A stretch of 64,000 nt of DNA from contig JAQFVV010000503.1 in assembly GCA_028023455.1 (NCBI GenBank), forward strand, positions 391,755-455,754. Direction: 5' to 3'. Position 1 is the stretch's first letter. The number at the start of each line of letters is the position of its first letter. Below, in pieces: positions 23,869 to 35,400 of the stretch. The position numbers and the translations under genes are program-made. Under the pieces are notes generated by a model. That model saw only the letters and a list, made by a program, of their open reading frames with translations, searched no databases and was not told the DNA's origin. This stretch comes from Epiperipatus broadwayi (taxonomy: Eukaryota; Onychophora; Udeonychophora; Euonychophora; Peripatidae).

Positions 23869-24806
23869 CACCTGGGTCTCATTTTATGTGGTAGATAGGT
23901 TCCACAGAAAACCCGCATTAAAAAAATTACACAAAAATAGACTTAATTTACCTTGAAAAATGGGGGTAGGTGCTGTAATTTTCAGAATTCGTATAAAAGC
24001 AAAGCAACAAGAAAAAATTACTTTAAAATTTGCATTAAAAAATAAGCAAATAAATTATGACTAATAAAAAATTTCAAATATTTGAAAACAATTAATGCAA
24101 GACAAACTTTTTTTATTAACTACAGTATTTAATTTTACATTTTCAATATATATTTCAATCATTAATGCTAGTGCTCATTTGTAAACGGGTAACAAATCAG
24201 ATTCAATGTGAGGTGATGTATTGTGTCTTCTTAAACAAAGTCAAGAATCTCTCAGCAATTATGCCTAGAGATATGGTGTACAACTAGCACCACTTTCAGT
24301 CTTGTGCTATGTTAATGGTTTTCTGTTTTTACATTAAAAAAATGAGATCATAATCAAAACAAAAAGATTATACATTATCATTAGGAAGATTATTTTTAGT
24401 TTATAAAATCTTCATTTTTTTTATTTTTAAAATCTAGAAGATTATTTATTTCTGTTATATATAACAAAATACATTTTAAAAGTTTAAATTTTTTGAACAT
24501 TAATTGCAATATTTTTATATGTAAGTATAAATCTATTATTATTACTATTATTTAATCATTAGTATAAATAGATTATTTACATAGAAGCTAAGTTTTAAAT
24601 ACAGCTTCAGGCCATATTCATGTTAGCTGCTAATATAATGTTATAATTTTGAAGAAAAAAGGATTTCAAGTCAAAATAAGTTATTAATAATTTAATTTTT
24701 TTGATATGTAATAAATATAGTGAAATATGAAAGATATTAAGAAGAACATGATTCGCATAACTTCAAAATCACATTAAAATAATCTGCATAAAATGAGACT
24801 CAGGTG
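23869..24806. mobile_element. pogo/Tigger-like MITE with TA duplications
   Basis: CACCTGGGTCTCATTTTATG at 23869-23888 is the inverse of CATAAAATGAGACTCAGGTG at 24787-24806 with one mismatch. TA flanks both sides (23867-23868 and 24807-24808), the target used by pogo/Tc1-mariner elements. Just inside the left end, GATAGGTTCCACAGAAAACC and CGCATTAAAAAAATTACAC resemble the subterminal wording of Tigger-type elements. The 938-bp body has no transposase frame, so it would be mobilised in trans. Confidence 0.7.
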
Positions 24807-25766
24807 TATTTATTAATAGAAGTGATTAAAATAAGAATTCAGTTTAGAAAAATTAGTATCCAAAATCTCACAACTTCTATGACTTATTATTTTATGAATA
24901 TTGTTTTATAAAACTAGGTTCCAAAGACTGATCATCTTTTTAAATTATTAATTTTTTGGATGTTAAATTGTGTAATTATGTATATCTTTACCAAGATTTG
25001 CACTAAAAATTTACTGATTGATTAACTTTATTTTGAGTATATGTGTGATAACTGAGAATTTAAATAAGATTAAGTAAATGCATTGGAGTACTTGTTAATG
25101 GAAATCAGTACTTAAATGTATAATTATATTGTATTGTATACTGTGGTTTATAAAATTAATATTTGTAAAGTTTTATTATGTATAAACTTGAACATTTTCA
25201 AGAGCATCTACTTGCTAGAATTTTGTTTGTATATTTGTCTTTTTATGTGTACTCCTAAAACATTAATTAAAATATGATTTAAAAATAAGATTCTTCAAGA
25301 AATATATTACTTATTAATAAAATTTAAAAAGCTAGGTAACAAATGTTATATATAGAGTTCGCAAAACAAACTCTTAACAAGCTTTGAGAATAACCTCAAC
25401 TCCAGACTGGTTTCTGCATCTAACATTGTCAGTGAGGTGTTAGGATATTCATTAGATTAAAAATACTAGGACTAGTCCAGCACTTTATGTAATGTATAAC
25501 TATTGAGAAGAAAATCTGAAACTTTCAGACATCTATATGTTTAAAAATCCAGCTATCTAACAAAATATATCCCTTGAACATTTTTTAATGGTATTCATTA
25601 GGTAATGCTTAGATTTTGATGAAGATCATGAACTCAACAATGAAGGATAGAATAAATATATCATTTAGTAAATATTATTACCTCATATTGTCATTGTTGG
25701 TACTAGTATATTTAAAAATATAGTCATGTACTGTACATCATAGCCATAGCATCAAACAGCCATTGA
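24807..25766. other. AT-rich DNA with an FB1 fragment
   Basis: Bases 25398-25465 (CCAGACTGGTTTCTGCATC, TTGTCAGTGAGGTGTTAGGA) resemble the FB1 core in inverse orientation and are probably a fragment. The rest shows no feature. Confidence 0.35.
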
Positions 25767-26045
<279 letters not shown>

Positions 26046-26155
26046 ACAATTGATCAATAGCTAGATAGATAAATAAATAGAACTATATTATCATACATAA
26101 CTATTAATGTTAAAAAAATACAAAGTAATTTCTTTTAAGCATATAAAACCGTATA

Positions 26156-26267
26156 AATCAAACTTACTCCAAATTCACAACTAACCCAGACTAGTCAAAG
26201 AAAATATACTTCAAACACAACCAATAGTTAGACTTGCTTAGTTGTGGATTTGGAGTAAATTTGATTA
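26156..26267. repeat. Small palindromic MITE-like repeat
   Basis: AATCAAACTTACTCCAAATT (from 26156) continues CACAACTAA and is answered by TTAGTTGTGGATTTGGAGTA (from 26238), reverse complements over 29 bases with two mismatches. About 54 unique bases lie between. Confidence 0.55.
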
Positions 26268-26559
26268 TTTTAATGACTAGTTTAATTTTAGCCTTTTAAT
26301 ATGTGCATATATATGTGTGTATATACACCCTAGTGATGAGCTTATAGTTGTTATCTTATTCTTTTATTTTATTATAGTACTTATTCTGGTTATGGATCTA
26401 TTGGTTTCACATTCTATACCTCAAAATTTAATGTTGATCAAAATTTTAATTTGATAAATAATAAAATGTATATGTATATGATTTCAAAATATGCCTAAAA
26501 TTAGCCTTTGATTACTAAAACAAGTTGTTAAAAAATAAATAACTTATGTAGTTTTACTG

Positions 26560-26640
26560 CTTTCTGGAAGTGTCAGAACTGAAACCTATCTGAGGACTTT
26601 ACATTTAGAGTCTAGCACTTTACCGCTGCACTTAATAGTT
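26560..26640 (-). repeat. tRNA-like SINE head, decayed
   Basis: On the minus strand GTGCAGCGGTAAAGTGCTAG resembles a tRNA A box with its flank. GGTTTCAGTTCTG, 45 bases later, resembles a B box (GGTTCGANTCC). Spacing fits a tRNA-derived pol III promoter. No recognisable body or duplication. Confidence 0.3.
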
Positions 26641-26808
26641 CAGGTAGACATGACAACTTTTTTTAAATAATTCATATTGGATTTAGATCCTTCAAGTTAA
26701 GGTAAAATGTTCTGTTTTTTTTAAGATTCTATCATATCTAAAATTTAACAATTTTTGTATTATAATTACTATTAACATTTTTATTTTTTGAATGTTATAA
26801 AAACATAT

Positions 26809-27028
26809 TACTAGAAGATGTCATAATAGATGGACAATTGGAATTGTAAACTGTATTCGAAGAGATTGTAAAGGACTGACTAAAAGACCACATGTGAGAT
26901 GGATGGATGGATGAAATAAGAAAGTGTGCAGGGGTGATGTGGAGAAGAGAAGCTAAAGATCAGAGATGGTTTGAACTTGGAGAGACTTTCATCCTGCAGT
27001 GGATTGATAATGGTTGATGATGATAAAA
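26809..27028 (+). mobile_element. 5'-truncated copy of the RTE LINE
   Basis: It matches the last 220 bases of the LINE at 6921-9537. Examples are AGATGGACAATTG, AGAGATTGTAAA, AGACCACATGTGAGATGGAT, GAGAAGAGAAGCTAAAGATC and CATCCTGCAGTGGATTGATA. It ends in the same TGGTTGATGATGAT tail. A one-unit GGAT expansion at about 26903-26915 breaks the frame. Severe 5' truncation and the shared tail show independent retrotransposition of the same family. Confidence 0.85.
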
Positions 27029-27645
27029 GAGACATCTTTATAACAAGAATTATTTCATTTATCTTTTAATGTTTTGTATGGAGTACTAATCATTTTGAAA
27101 TTGTCTCAATATTTAAATGCTGACTAAAATGTTAAAAAAAATACTACATAGAAAAAGGGTCATAAGCCAGAATTAAACAACAGACAAGTGATTGTATCAA
27201 ATCTCATTTGACTGACTTACTTGATCTACACATTCTTAACTCCTAGCAAAGAATATGAATGAACATTAACTTACTTTTAGTGAATAGGTAACAGAGTTAG
27301 TGGTAGATGAAAAAATTATTAGCTTGCTTTGAAATTAAACATATATCTGAAAACGTTTTCAGTTTTATGTCATGTTTAAACCCACATCATAGATATGGCA
27401 AACTAATATACAGAAGTCCTAACTATAATTTTTTTTTAAATAATATCTATTAAATTATTTGACTGATAACATTTATAATTTGTTATTTATTATGTATTTT
27501 TTATAAATATTTCTATATATATAAAAAAAATGCATTTTGTATTTGTCTAGGAAAAGTTATTAAAAATCATTTGTATTCAGATTAAACTATTTTCTAGACT
27601 AGATTTCATTTTGTTTCTAAAATACATTATTAATTGTTATTTCAG
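27029..27645. other. Intron-like AT-rich DNA upstream of P450 exon
   Basis: It ends in a polypyrimidine tract and acceptor, TTGTTATTTCAG (27634-27645). I searched it for the preceding P450 exon (helix K ExxR) and saw none. Confidence 0.4.
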
Positions 27646-27783
27646 AGTGGATCGTGAATGCAACTTTGATTATAAAATCGATAATATAGTCCTGCCTAAA
27701 GGAAGCATTGTCATTATACCTATTTATGCTATGCATCATAATGAAGAGTTTTGGCCAGATCCGGAAAAATTTGATCCAGATAG
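27646..27783 (+). CDS. Cytochrome P450 exon (CYP3-clan-like)
   Basis: Cytochromes P450 are heme monooxygenases, usually anchored in the endoplasmic reticulum in animals. The exon is flanked by a TTTCAG acceptor and an AG|GTAAAT donor. It holds 1 nt, 45 intact codons and 2 nt. The peptide reads VDRECNFDYKIDNIVLPKGS, then IVIIPIYAMHHNEEFWPDPE and KFDPD, completing the PERF-type motif as PDPEKFDPDR. This is the segment between helix K (ExxR) and the heme-binding loop. The LPKGxxVxIPxYAMHH wording is closest to CYP3-clan enzymes. No stop or frameshift occurs. I did not find the ExxR exon upstream or the FxxGxRxC heme exon downstream in this window, so it is either part of a gene with very long introns or an orphan exon. 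Confidence 0.8.
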
Positions 27784-27894
27784 GTAAATTATATACTCGT
27801 ATGCGTGTGTGTTGCTTTTTTGTGTATATATATATAAATTCGTTGTTACAATATTATTATATATGTATATGTTTTAATATAAACTATATAATTA

Positions 27895-28029
27895 AATATT
27901 AAATCACCCTATATGGTTAAGAAATTCAGAACCGCCCTCTGTAAAATAAATACAGACTCTAATATATTAATATATTTATTTCAGAGTACGGTTCTGAATA
28001 TTTTAACCGTGTGGAATGATTTAATATTT
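27895..28029. repeat. FB2-related palindrome
   Basis: ATATTAAATCACCCTATATG, GTTAAGAAATTCAGAACCG and the inverse CGGTTCTGAATATTTTAACC, GTGTGGAATGATTTAATATT bracket a TA-rich centre. The ends match the FB2 tips (AAATCAC...GTTAAGAAATT). It sits about 110 bases after the P450 exon donor, inside the presumed intron. Confidence 0.6.
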
Positions 28030-28249
28030 GGATATTTATTTCAGTTTAACGTTGTGCACTGGAATTATTTATTATATGAGTAGGATAGCTTATTATGTCC
28101 TACAATAGACGAGTCAAAATTTTAAAAAATAAAATGAAAAATTTTATTTCAAAACTTGCTCAGATCGTCATATTACAAAGAAATCAAGTCTTATGTCACA
28201 TGATCTAATTTAATAAGCTTGTATTATATATATATATATATTGTACTGG
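28030..28249. other. Spacer
   Basis: Contains a TA run at 28226-28241. No other feature. Confidence 0.4.
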
Positions 28250-28515
28250 TCAGAATTGTATGTTCGTCTAACAAGAGCTAGCATCTAGGCAAAAGTATCT
28301 CAAATCAAATCATGTGCAAGATACATAAGACAGGAACAATCATGAACTCTGCCTTCTTGCCTGTTTTCCAGATCTATAACATTACGAACACCATTTCTGA
28401 TGATAACAAATGAAATTTTATTTATTCCTCTCCTGGAGCAACAGTGGAGAAACAAGAGATCTATAGGGAATTATAATACTACTAGGCTTCGAACCCCAGT
28501 CCCAACAGAATAAAA
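28250..28515 (-). repeat. SINE-like element, candidate
   Basis: This block is less AT-rich than its surroundings. On the minus strand it contains GGGGTTCGAAGCC (28480-28492), a near-perfect B box, followed by about 230 bases of mixed sequence (GTTTCTCCACTGTTGCTCCA, GTTCATGATTGTTCCTG). An A box is not clear. A tRNA-derived SINE is the simplest reading; no second copy was found in the window. Confidence 0.3.
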
Positions 28516-28939
28516 TAGCTTAAGATTATAATTAGACTTTTCATAAAATTCATTAATAAATCTAGAAATTGGCCTAAAATCACAGGAAATCAGCTATATA
28601 TAACACAATCTAATTAACGATGTGTATATATAAATCATGAGGCAAAGCAGACTTAAGTAATAATTACATAGTTAATAATTTATTAATATTAATTAGAAAA
28701 ATGAATAAACAAATATTTAATTTATCAAACAGTTGCGAATCTATTTATATATAACACTAATAGAATTATTGGTTTCACTTTAATAATGCTGATTTGCGTA
28801 TTAAAAAATTATATAATAGAACATAAGTTACTGATTAAATAATGTGCAAATCTGCGATTGCATATTATGATTCAAAAAAATGTACAGATATTCAAAAGTT
28901 GCAGCTTAATATGCTAACAATAGATACCAATTTTACCAT
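28516..28939. other. AT-rich spacer
   Basis: No feature recognised. Confidence 0.4.
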
Positions 28940-29600
28940 ATTATATAACAGACAGGGTATGAGCACAGACTTTTACATGACCCACCACTCTCTACACTAT
29001 CTCGTAACACTGATACACCTGAACACACATATGTTGAAAAGATAAAATAATCACCAATATAAGTATTTCATGCTAAACCAGCAATCATCAGTTGGTCCAG
29101 ATTACCATCTCTACACATATATGCTACAAGTGCTCAGATATATATTGAGATAGCAAATACTCCTACTTTAATGGACAGGCTTCAATGCACTCCACACTCC
29201 AACTCTTCAACTGTCCATCCAATTGAAAATCTGATGATGGAATGATCAAAGGCCACCCTTAGGTCGAGATTGTTGTCACACCCATGTTGACCTAAAGGTC
29301 AATCTGACCCCTCATGTACAGGACATAATCCATTAAATACACATATAAGGGATAGGCAGACATCTCTAATATATAATAGATGAAATACACAGGCTTATAT
29401 ATACCTGTGTCTATATATGTAATAGACAGGGTATGAGCACAGACTTATATTGGTGATTATTTTATCTTTTCAACATATGTGTGTTCAGGTGTATCAGTGT
29501 TATGAGATAGTGTAGAGAATGGTGGGTCATGTGAAAGTCTGTGCTCGTACCCTGTCTATTACATATATAGACACAGGTATATATAAGCTTGTGTATTTCT
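28940..29600. repeat. Foldback element FB3, copy 1, with hammerhead-like RNA
   Basis: The left arm (28943-29066: GACAGGGTATGAGCACAGAC, TGACCCACCACTCTCTACAC, ACACCTGAACACACATATGT, CACCAATATAAGT) is inverted at 29445-29575. A second, shorter inverted pair (CTTATATATACCTGTGTCTA at about 29394 and TAGACACAGGTATATATAAG at about 29568) lies just outside. The interior (CACACTCCAACTCTTCAACT, TTAATGGACAGGCTTCAAT) is shared with the copy at 41.4-42.2 kb. A hammerhead-like core lies on the minus strand at 29052-29104. No protein-coding frame. Confidence 0.7.
29052..29104 (-). ncRNA. Hammerhead-ribozyme-like motif, core intact
   Basis: In the minus-strand RNA, stem I 5' strand (AAUC, internal loop UGGA, CCAA) leads to CUGAUGA (RC of 29085-29091). 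A stem II region UUGCUGGUUUAGCAU follows, then GAAA (RC of 29066-29069). A 3-bp stem III (AUA-CU-UAU) follows, then A at the cleavage position, then UUGG, UG, AUUA closing stem I: CCAA/UUGG and AAUC/GAUU. All core nucleotides fit the hammerhead consensus. The weakness is stem II, whose closing pair is U-U with only four good pairs. Type I topology with a tiny stem III is what Penelope-like elements and retrozymes carry. Activity is not shown. Confidence 0.6.
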
Positions 29601-32025
29601 TCTATTACATATTATATAACGTGGATGCTATGATTATTTTAGAAAAATGACTGACCTTAAAAACCGATAAATAGGATATAAGTTACATCAATTTATTATG
29701 GTTCATTTGAACCACATAAGAACATATTTTATAATTTACATTATTCACTTCAATAGTCATTAGACCTTAAAAGGTTCAAACAGAAAAGTTATTTGTATTT
29801 TATTTTATTCTTTTCTGACTGGAAAAGATTTATTTAGCATTATTTGTTAGCGCACTCAACATTGTCTCAATGAGAGGGCGGGCAGCTTAAATAAGCTTTA
29901 AAATGACATTACCTAACTTATAATATAAACGAAAATATGAGATGAATTTAGAGCTCATGGCATTACATTTTACAGATTTAAAATGGGCAAATATAAAAGT
30001 ATTAAATAAGAATTGTGGTACTGACTAAAGCAATAATGCTAGAAAAGGTTTGTCCATTTTAGGATGAACGCTTCATCAATTATATAAGAAAGGAAATGTG
30101 ACTGTACACATGACAGGTCAGCATTTGAAAAAGGTGGTCTCATAGGAATTGCATAGTTCAGCTTTCCAGTGTTAACCCATGTATATCCTAAACGATAACC
30201 TGACAATATCCTGGAGTCAGTGCTGCCAAACCCCATTCACAGATATGCCATTAAGTAAAAGAATCCTGTTTCTCTGGGTTTTAAGTTTGACAAAGCAAAT
30301 GAGGAAATTTTGTAACGTTATGTAAGCCAAGTAATGCTAATAATAAAAAATAAATCAGTTTCTTAATGATTCTGATATGTGGATTAAGGCCCTCGTAATT
30401 TAATAGAATGTAGTGTAATGATATGAAATAATTTGATCCCTCTCAAAAGGTACACAAATGGCCCTTAATATTAGTTAGGACATCACAAATAAAATAGGGA
30501 TTATTGTTCCCTTCATTAAACAAATATTAATACACTAACTAGTAATTAATTTCATAAATAATTACCATGCTAGATGGCATGATGGGCAAATGATTGACCA
30601 TATAATAAAAAACAGCAACTGTAGTGTTATTAAGTTTACTTTAAAATATAATATGAAAATAAATCAATAGCGTATCATGGTAACAAAGTGATAGATTAAA
30701 TGTAGCAGTGAATAATCTGCCACTAAGCCAATAGAATAATTTAAAAATATCATTCAATTGAGCAAACTTTTAGTTAGGCAAGAAAACTTATTTTTACGAT
30801 TTAACATCCCATAATATCGAGGATATCTAATATAAGAAAATTTAGGATCGGTTCATTCAATTGAACTATTAGCATGTTAAATTAAATCATACGAGATTTA
30901 TAATATAAAAAATAAAAGTTTGCCACATTTAAAATATTAAAATAAAAATTGTGAAACCCATTAAAGAAATGCATTAAAAAAATAAAGTTATAGATTCGTG
31001 AATTAGATTTTTATAACAGAAAGAGAAAGTTATTACATTATAGAATAGTTACAATTAGCATTACTTCATGTTTAAATAGAAGGAGAATTACATTATAATT
31101 TATTTAGTTTTTAAATTGAAAGTTTTTAAAGAGTTCATATTGGTGGCATGATTAGAATTTACCTTCCATTTCCTGATGTCTTGATGCCTGATTGGATTGA
31201 TAAGTGTAAATTATAAAATAAGGAAAACATGGTTAGCAAGGCAAAGTTTTGAAAAATAATGGCTGGCATCTTGAGATAGTTATTACAGCATTTAAATTAG
31301 GCAGTCCATAAATGGAGATGGCACATTAGCATAGCAGTATGAAAATGATTTTTGGAAAAGAAAGGGAAAGCAAATTTAGTCCCTCTAATCCGGATTCATA
31401 TTTCAAAATTTAAATTGATGTGGGTCCATTCTGCAGCACTTGGTAAAAGGGTGCATTAAGAGCTTTAGCCTAAAATTTTAGCTCTATTTATATATTAGCA
31501 AGACCTTCTCGAATGTTTTCTCTTTCCGCTTGATAAGACCCGGATGTCCATTACCTGGTCTGAATGCACTTATTGTTTATTTTCAATGATGATGCAACAA
31601 GTTCTAGAGAGTATTTTTTAAATCTATTTCTAGAATAGAAATAGATTCAAAAGATATAATTTTCATTAACATTTTGTTTGCTAAGGGATTTTAATTTATT
31701 AATTACACTTTTTAAATTAAATCTAGAATATTCTTTTATTTATAAGTTTCAGAGTTATTTTATTTACTCTTTAGAACTTTCTTTGGTATTGCATCATAAA
31801 ATAAAATACACAACTGTAAAATAAATATACATAATATTTAATAACGAAAAATATATTTTTATCAATAATGTATTTTTGCAAATCTTGAACACACATACAT
31901 GATTATATAAACAGACCGGAAATATAAATATTTCAGTCTTAAAATTATTAAATATTTTTTTATAATAAAAACGTTTAACTTATAATAGTACAAAAATAAA
32001 GGAGGGTTTTAAAACTTGTATGTGC
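29601..32025. other. Mostly unique AT-rich DNA
   Basis: No gene recognised. An open minus-strand frame (30039-30236, containing LGYTWVNTGKLNYAIPMRP) lies in locally GC-richer DNA but has no family match or good splice pattern. The block 31380-31600, with words such as CCGCTTGATAAGACCCGGAT, is also less AT-rich and could be conserved non-coding sequence. Other parts are featureless. Confidence 0.35.
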
Positions 32026-32125
32026 GTCCTTTCACTCTCTAGTGATTTAACACATATATAGGTGGTTTTAAACCTCTGATTCAAGGTTTTGAATCACCAG
32101 ATAGTGAAGTAAAAATATATGTAAT
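32026..32125. repeat. Small palindromic repeat
   Basis: TTTCACTCTCTAGTGATTTA (32030) is answered by TTGAATCACCAGATAGTGAA (32088), imperfect reverse complements around a GGTGGTTTTAAACCTC centre. It lies just before the start of large repeat R1. Confidence 0.45.
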
Positions 32126-32156
32126 ATATTTTCCACTTCAATATATATATATATAT

Positions 32157-32415
32157 TGTAATGGAAACGTATATGTAGCAGCCCCACGATTGGACTAGCC
32201 AAATGTAATGGAACCTATAATTCAGAGCCTCACTTGAATGCTCCAAATGTAATGGAACTTAAGGTAGCCCATGTTTGGGCAAGCCAAATGTAATGGATCG
32301 TACTTGCTACATTCCATTTAAATTGAAGAAAGACAAAATTATCCCGGTTATATAAATAATGTAATGGAAACTATATGGTAGCTCATAATTAAGCAAGTTA
32401 AATATAATGGAACGT
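32157..32415. repeat. Irregular tandem TGTAATGGA motifs
   Basis: The word (A)AATGTAATGGA recurs at 32157, 32204, 32248, 32288 and 32358, and as ATATAATGGAAC near 32402. It is often preceded by AGCCAA or GCAAGCC and followed by a TATATG.TAGC-like segment. Spacing is about 40-70 bases. Diverged counterparts occur at the same position of R2 (42585, 42645, 42684, 42757). Clustered subterminal motifs of this kind often bind transposases, which is inference here. Confidence 0.55.
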
Positions 32416-35400
32416 ATATGAGGTATTCCATTTATATTAAAGAATGAAGGAAAAACAAACTTGTTCCAATTATATTTTAATAAATTGTTTAAATTGCCCT
32501 CCCAGCTAGCTTTATATAAAACAAATCTAAAATCATACTAATCAATGAGATCTTTCATTATAATTTATCTTTTAGGTTGATGTGACTAACTAATCAAATA
32601 TATATTTCAAAAATAAAGGGACTTTTATTAAATTCAAATATACACATCTACTATAAAAATTTATGTACCTCTAAATATGTGTATGAAAAATAATATATGT
32701 AAGTGACCTACAAACCAAGTAATAAAATGAAATAAGAAATTATCTTTTATTAAGTCGTAAATTCAATTAATTTACTAATAATTTTGGCATTAAGAAAATA
32801 AGACTAATATAGTATCGATCTTTAAATAATTACAAAGGCATTATTTATAAAAATAAATAGCACATCTTTATTTTATGTTATCGTTTGACTTTAAATAATA
32901 TTAATATTTCAATATTAATATAAACAATAAATATATAAAGACATATTTCTGCCTAATAGTTATAATATAAAGATACTAATTAATATATAGTACCTCAACT
33001 TATAAATTATATTTTCAGATTTTAAAATTATTTAAATATTTATCTTAAACATCATCTGTTATACGTTTAATGTTATAATAGAACAAGACGCTTAAATTGA
33101 TCATTCACAAACGTTACATTTTACAATGAAAAATAAAAATAAACAAAAAAAAAAAATATATCAATCTCAAAAATATATATCCACACATCACACATATATA
33201 TAAAATTATTAAATACCTTTTTAAAAGTTCACTTAGTTAATTGTCCTTTTTAAGAATTAATTTAGTCCATGAGTTTTTTCATCTGTATATTTTATTATTT
33301 TATTTTTAGAATGCATTCTATTAAAAGAACGACGAAACGATTTCATTAAAGAAGATTATTAATTCTTGAATATATGCATATTTTATTAAAATGTTAAATC
33401 CGGTACATCAATTACAATTATTTCCAGATTAGAATTAAATTGACGATAATACATTTAAGATAGCTATGCCAGCTTTTAACTCCAGACGCGATGAAATTTA
33501 TACGTTGAAAATTTTAGTTGTTCCATTGAAAAATTGCTTTAGAATATATGAAAGTGATGATGATGATGCAGCCCTAGCTGCGATATATCCTTATTACCCC
33601 GTCATAATTTATATGTTTATTACAAAATATATACGTTACTTCAGTATTTTAAAAAAAATGGTAAACTTTAAAGAAATAAAATGTAATAAAATTCTATCCT
33701 TCAGTTGTTTGTTCTATATCCCATTTTTATAAGCAATAATCCTAATAATGGCTTCCTTATTATTGTCGCGTGGTTTCATGCCAGCAGATGCTATTTTAAA
33801 ACTCATGTTATATATATATGTTCTCTTTTACAACAATTAACATCAAAATAAAAATAAAATATTAAGTATACATATAAAAAGTATCAAATCGAAAATTTAA
33901 CATCTTTTAAAATATACATAAATAATTATTTATTGCATTTAATAATCATTATAAATAAAATAATCTTTTTTATAATTAATAATTTATATGTCCTTATTTA
34001 TTTTAATAATTAAATGTTTATAACGATGTACTATCAATATATATAAATAAAATAATAACTTCAAATAATAACTATATTCAACAAACATAAAAGAAAAATT
34101 TAAATATTTCATATGTAAACTTCAACTTAAAGAGATTTTTTTTTTTAATAACAAATAACAAATTTTTAAAATATAAATATCGACCTATTGATATTTACAA
34201 TATATATATATATATTCTAACCTGTAATTATGCATCCTCACTTCCAGATAATATATAATATAAAATAAAACGGGTTCTATCTCAGTTAATAATTAATAAC
34301 TAAAATATTCAGCATTAAAATTAAAATATTTCACTAGCTCAAATTTAAAGTACGAATAAGGTTCAGTTTATAAAAATAAATTAAATAAATATTTAATATT
34401 TTCATGAGACTTGAAGTGAAAATACAGGTGACAAGATAGATTACATTGAGCCAATATCCCACAGGATACTATCTCAATGGCATAAGAACACTATCCCCCC
34501 TTTATTACTATTTCAAATAACAAAACTCATAGTATTCTTACGACTTTAATAACTTATATTCACTAAGATTAAACTAATAATTAAGTCTTAATCTTCTATT
34601 TGTAATAATCTAGCTCAATAAAATAATCTCAGGTTCATAAACTTTATTCTAAGTTAATTTTAAAAATATGGTAGTAAAATATGAGAAGGGATTTTATGTC
34701 ATAATCTACTACACTTAAACTAATAATAATAATAATAATAATCATCATCATCTTCATTGTTTAACTAATTCTGGATATCTTTTCTTTTCGTTATATTTTT
34801 ATTACCATAATAAAATAATAAAATAATTTTATATAATCTTATATCTTCATGTAATGATATAATAAATACATGGTAGCTTATGATAATCTGATAAACAAAG
34901 GATGTGTGGCAACTGATAACATATAATTTAATATAATATTGTGATAACTGATTTATGACCAATAAAATAATGTAAGATTATGATTATTTAATTATAATGA
35001 ATACCAATAAAATATTTAAAATTCTTAAAATAATTCTCTATTTATCTTTTGTGCAAAATTATATATTTGTTTCAATTATTATGCATATATCATGATTTCA
35101 TGCAGCGATGTGGAGAAATAAATAACTCGGACACAAAATTTTTGAAATAACAAAATTTAACAAAGTTTATTACTAACAACAAATAAATAAACAATTTATT
35201 TACACTATTTACAGTGGATATCCTTAATTTTTTTACTTTACAGTTTGATCTACCGGGTTATAAAAATAATAATTTATATTTCAATTATATCTTTATTTAG
35301 ATTTAGGACAAAATTTTAAAAAATGTTACTATTTGGTTTCTCATTATGGTTAACTTATTACAAATATATTTATCTACTTTATTAGCAACAGCATTTTATC

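Noticed and set aside
28386-28415. CTGATGATAACAAATGAAA as another hammerhead core
   Set aside because: No stem II can form between the two boxes and no stem I is visible.
30039-30236. 65-residue minus-strand frame with LGYTWVNTGKLNYA
   Set aside because: Composition is interesting, but there is no family match, splice pattern or second copy.
32157-32415. TGTAATGGA cluster as a CRISPR-like array
   Set aside because: Spacing and repeat length are irregular and the context is eukaryotic repeat DNA.
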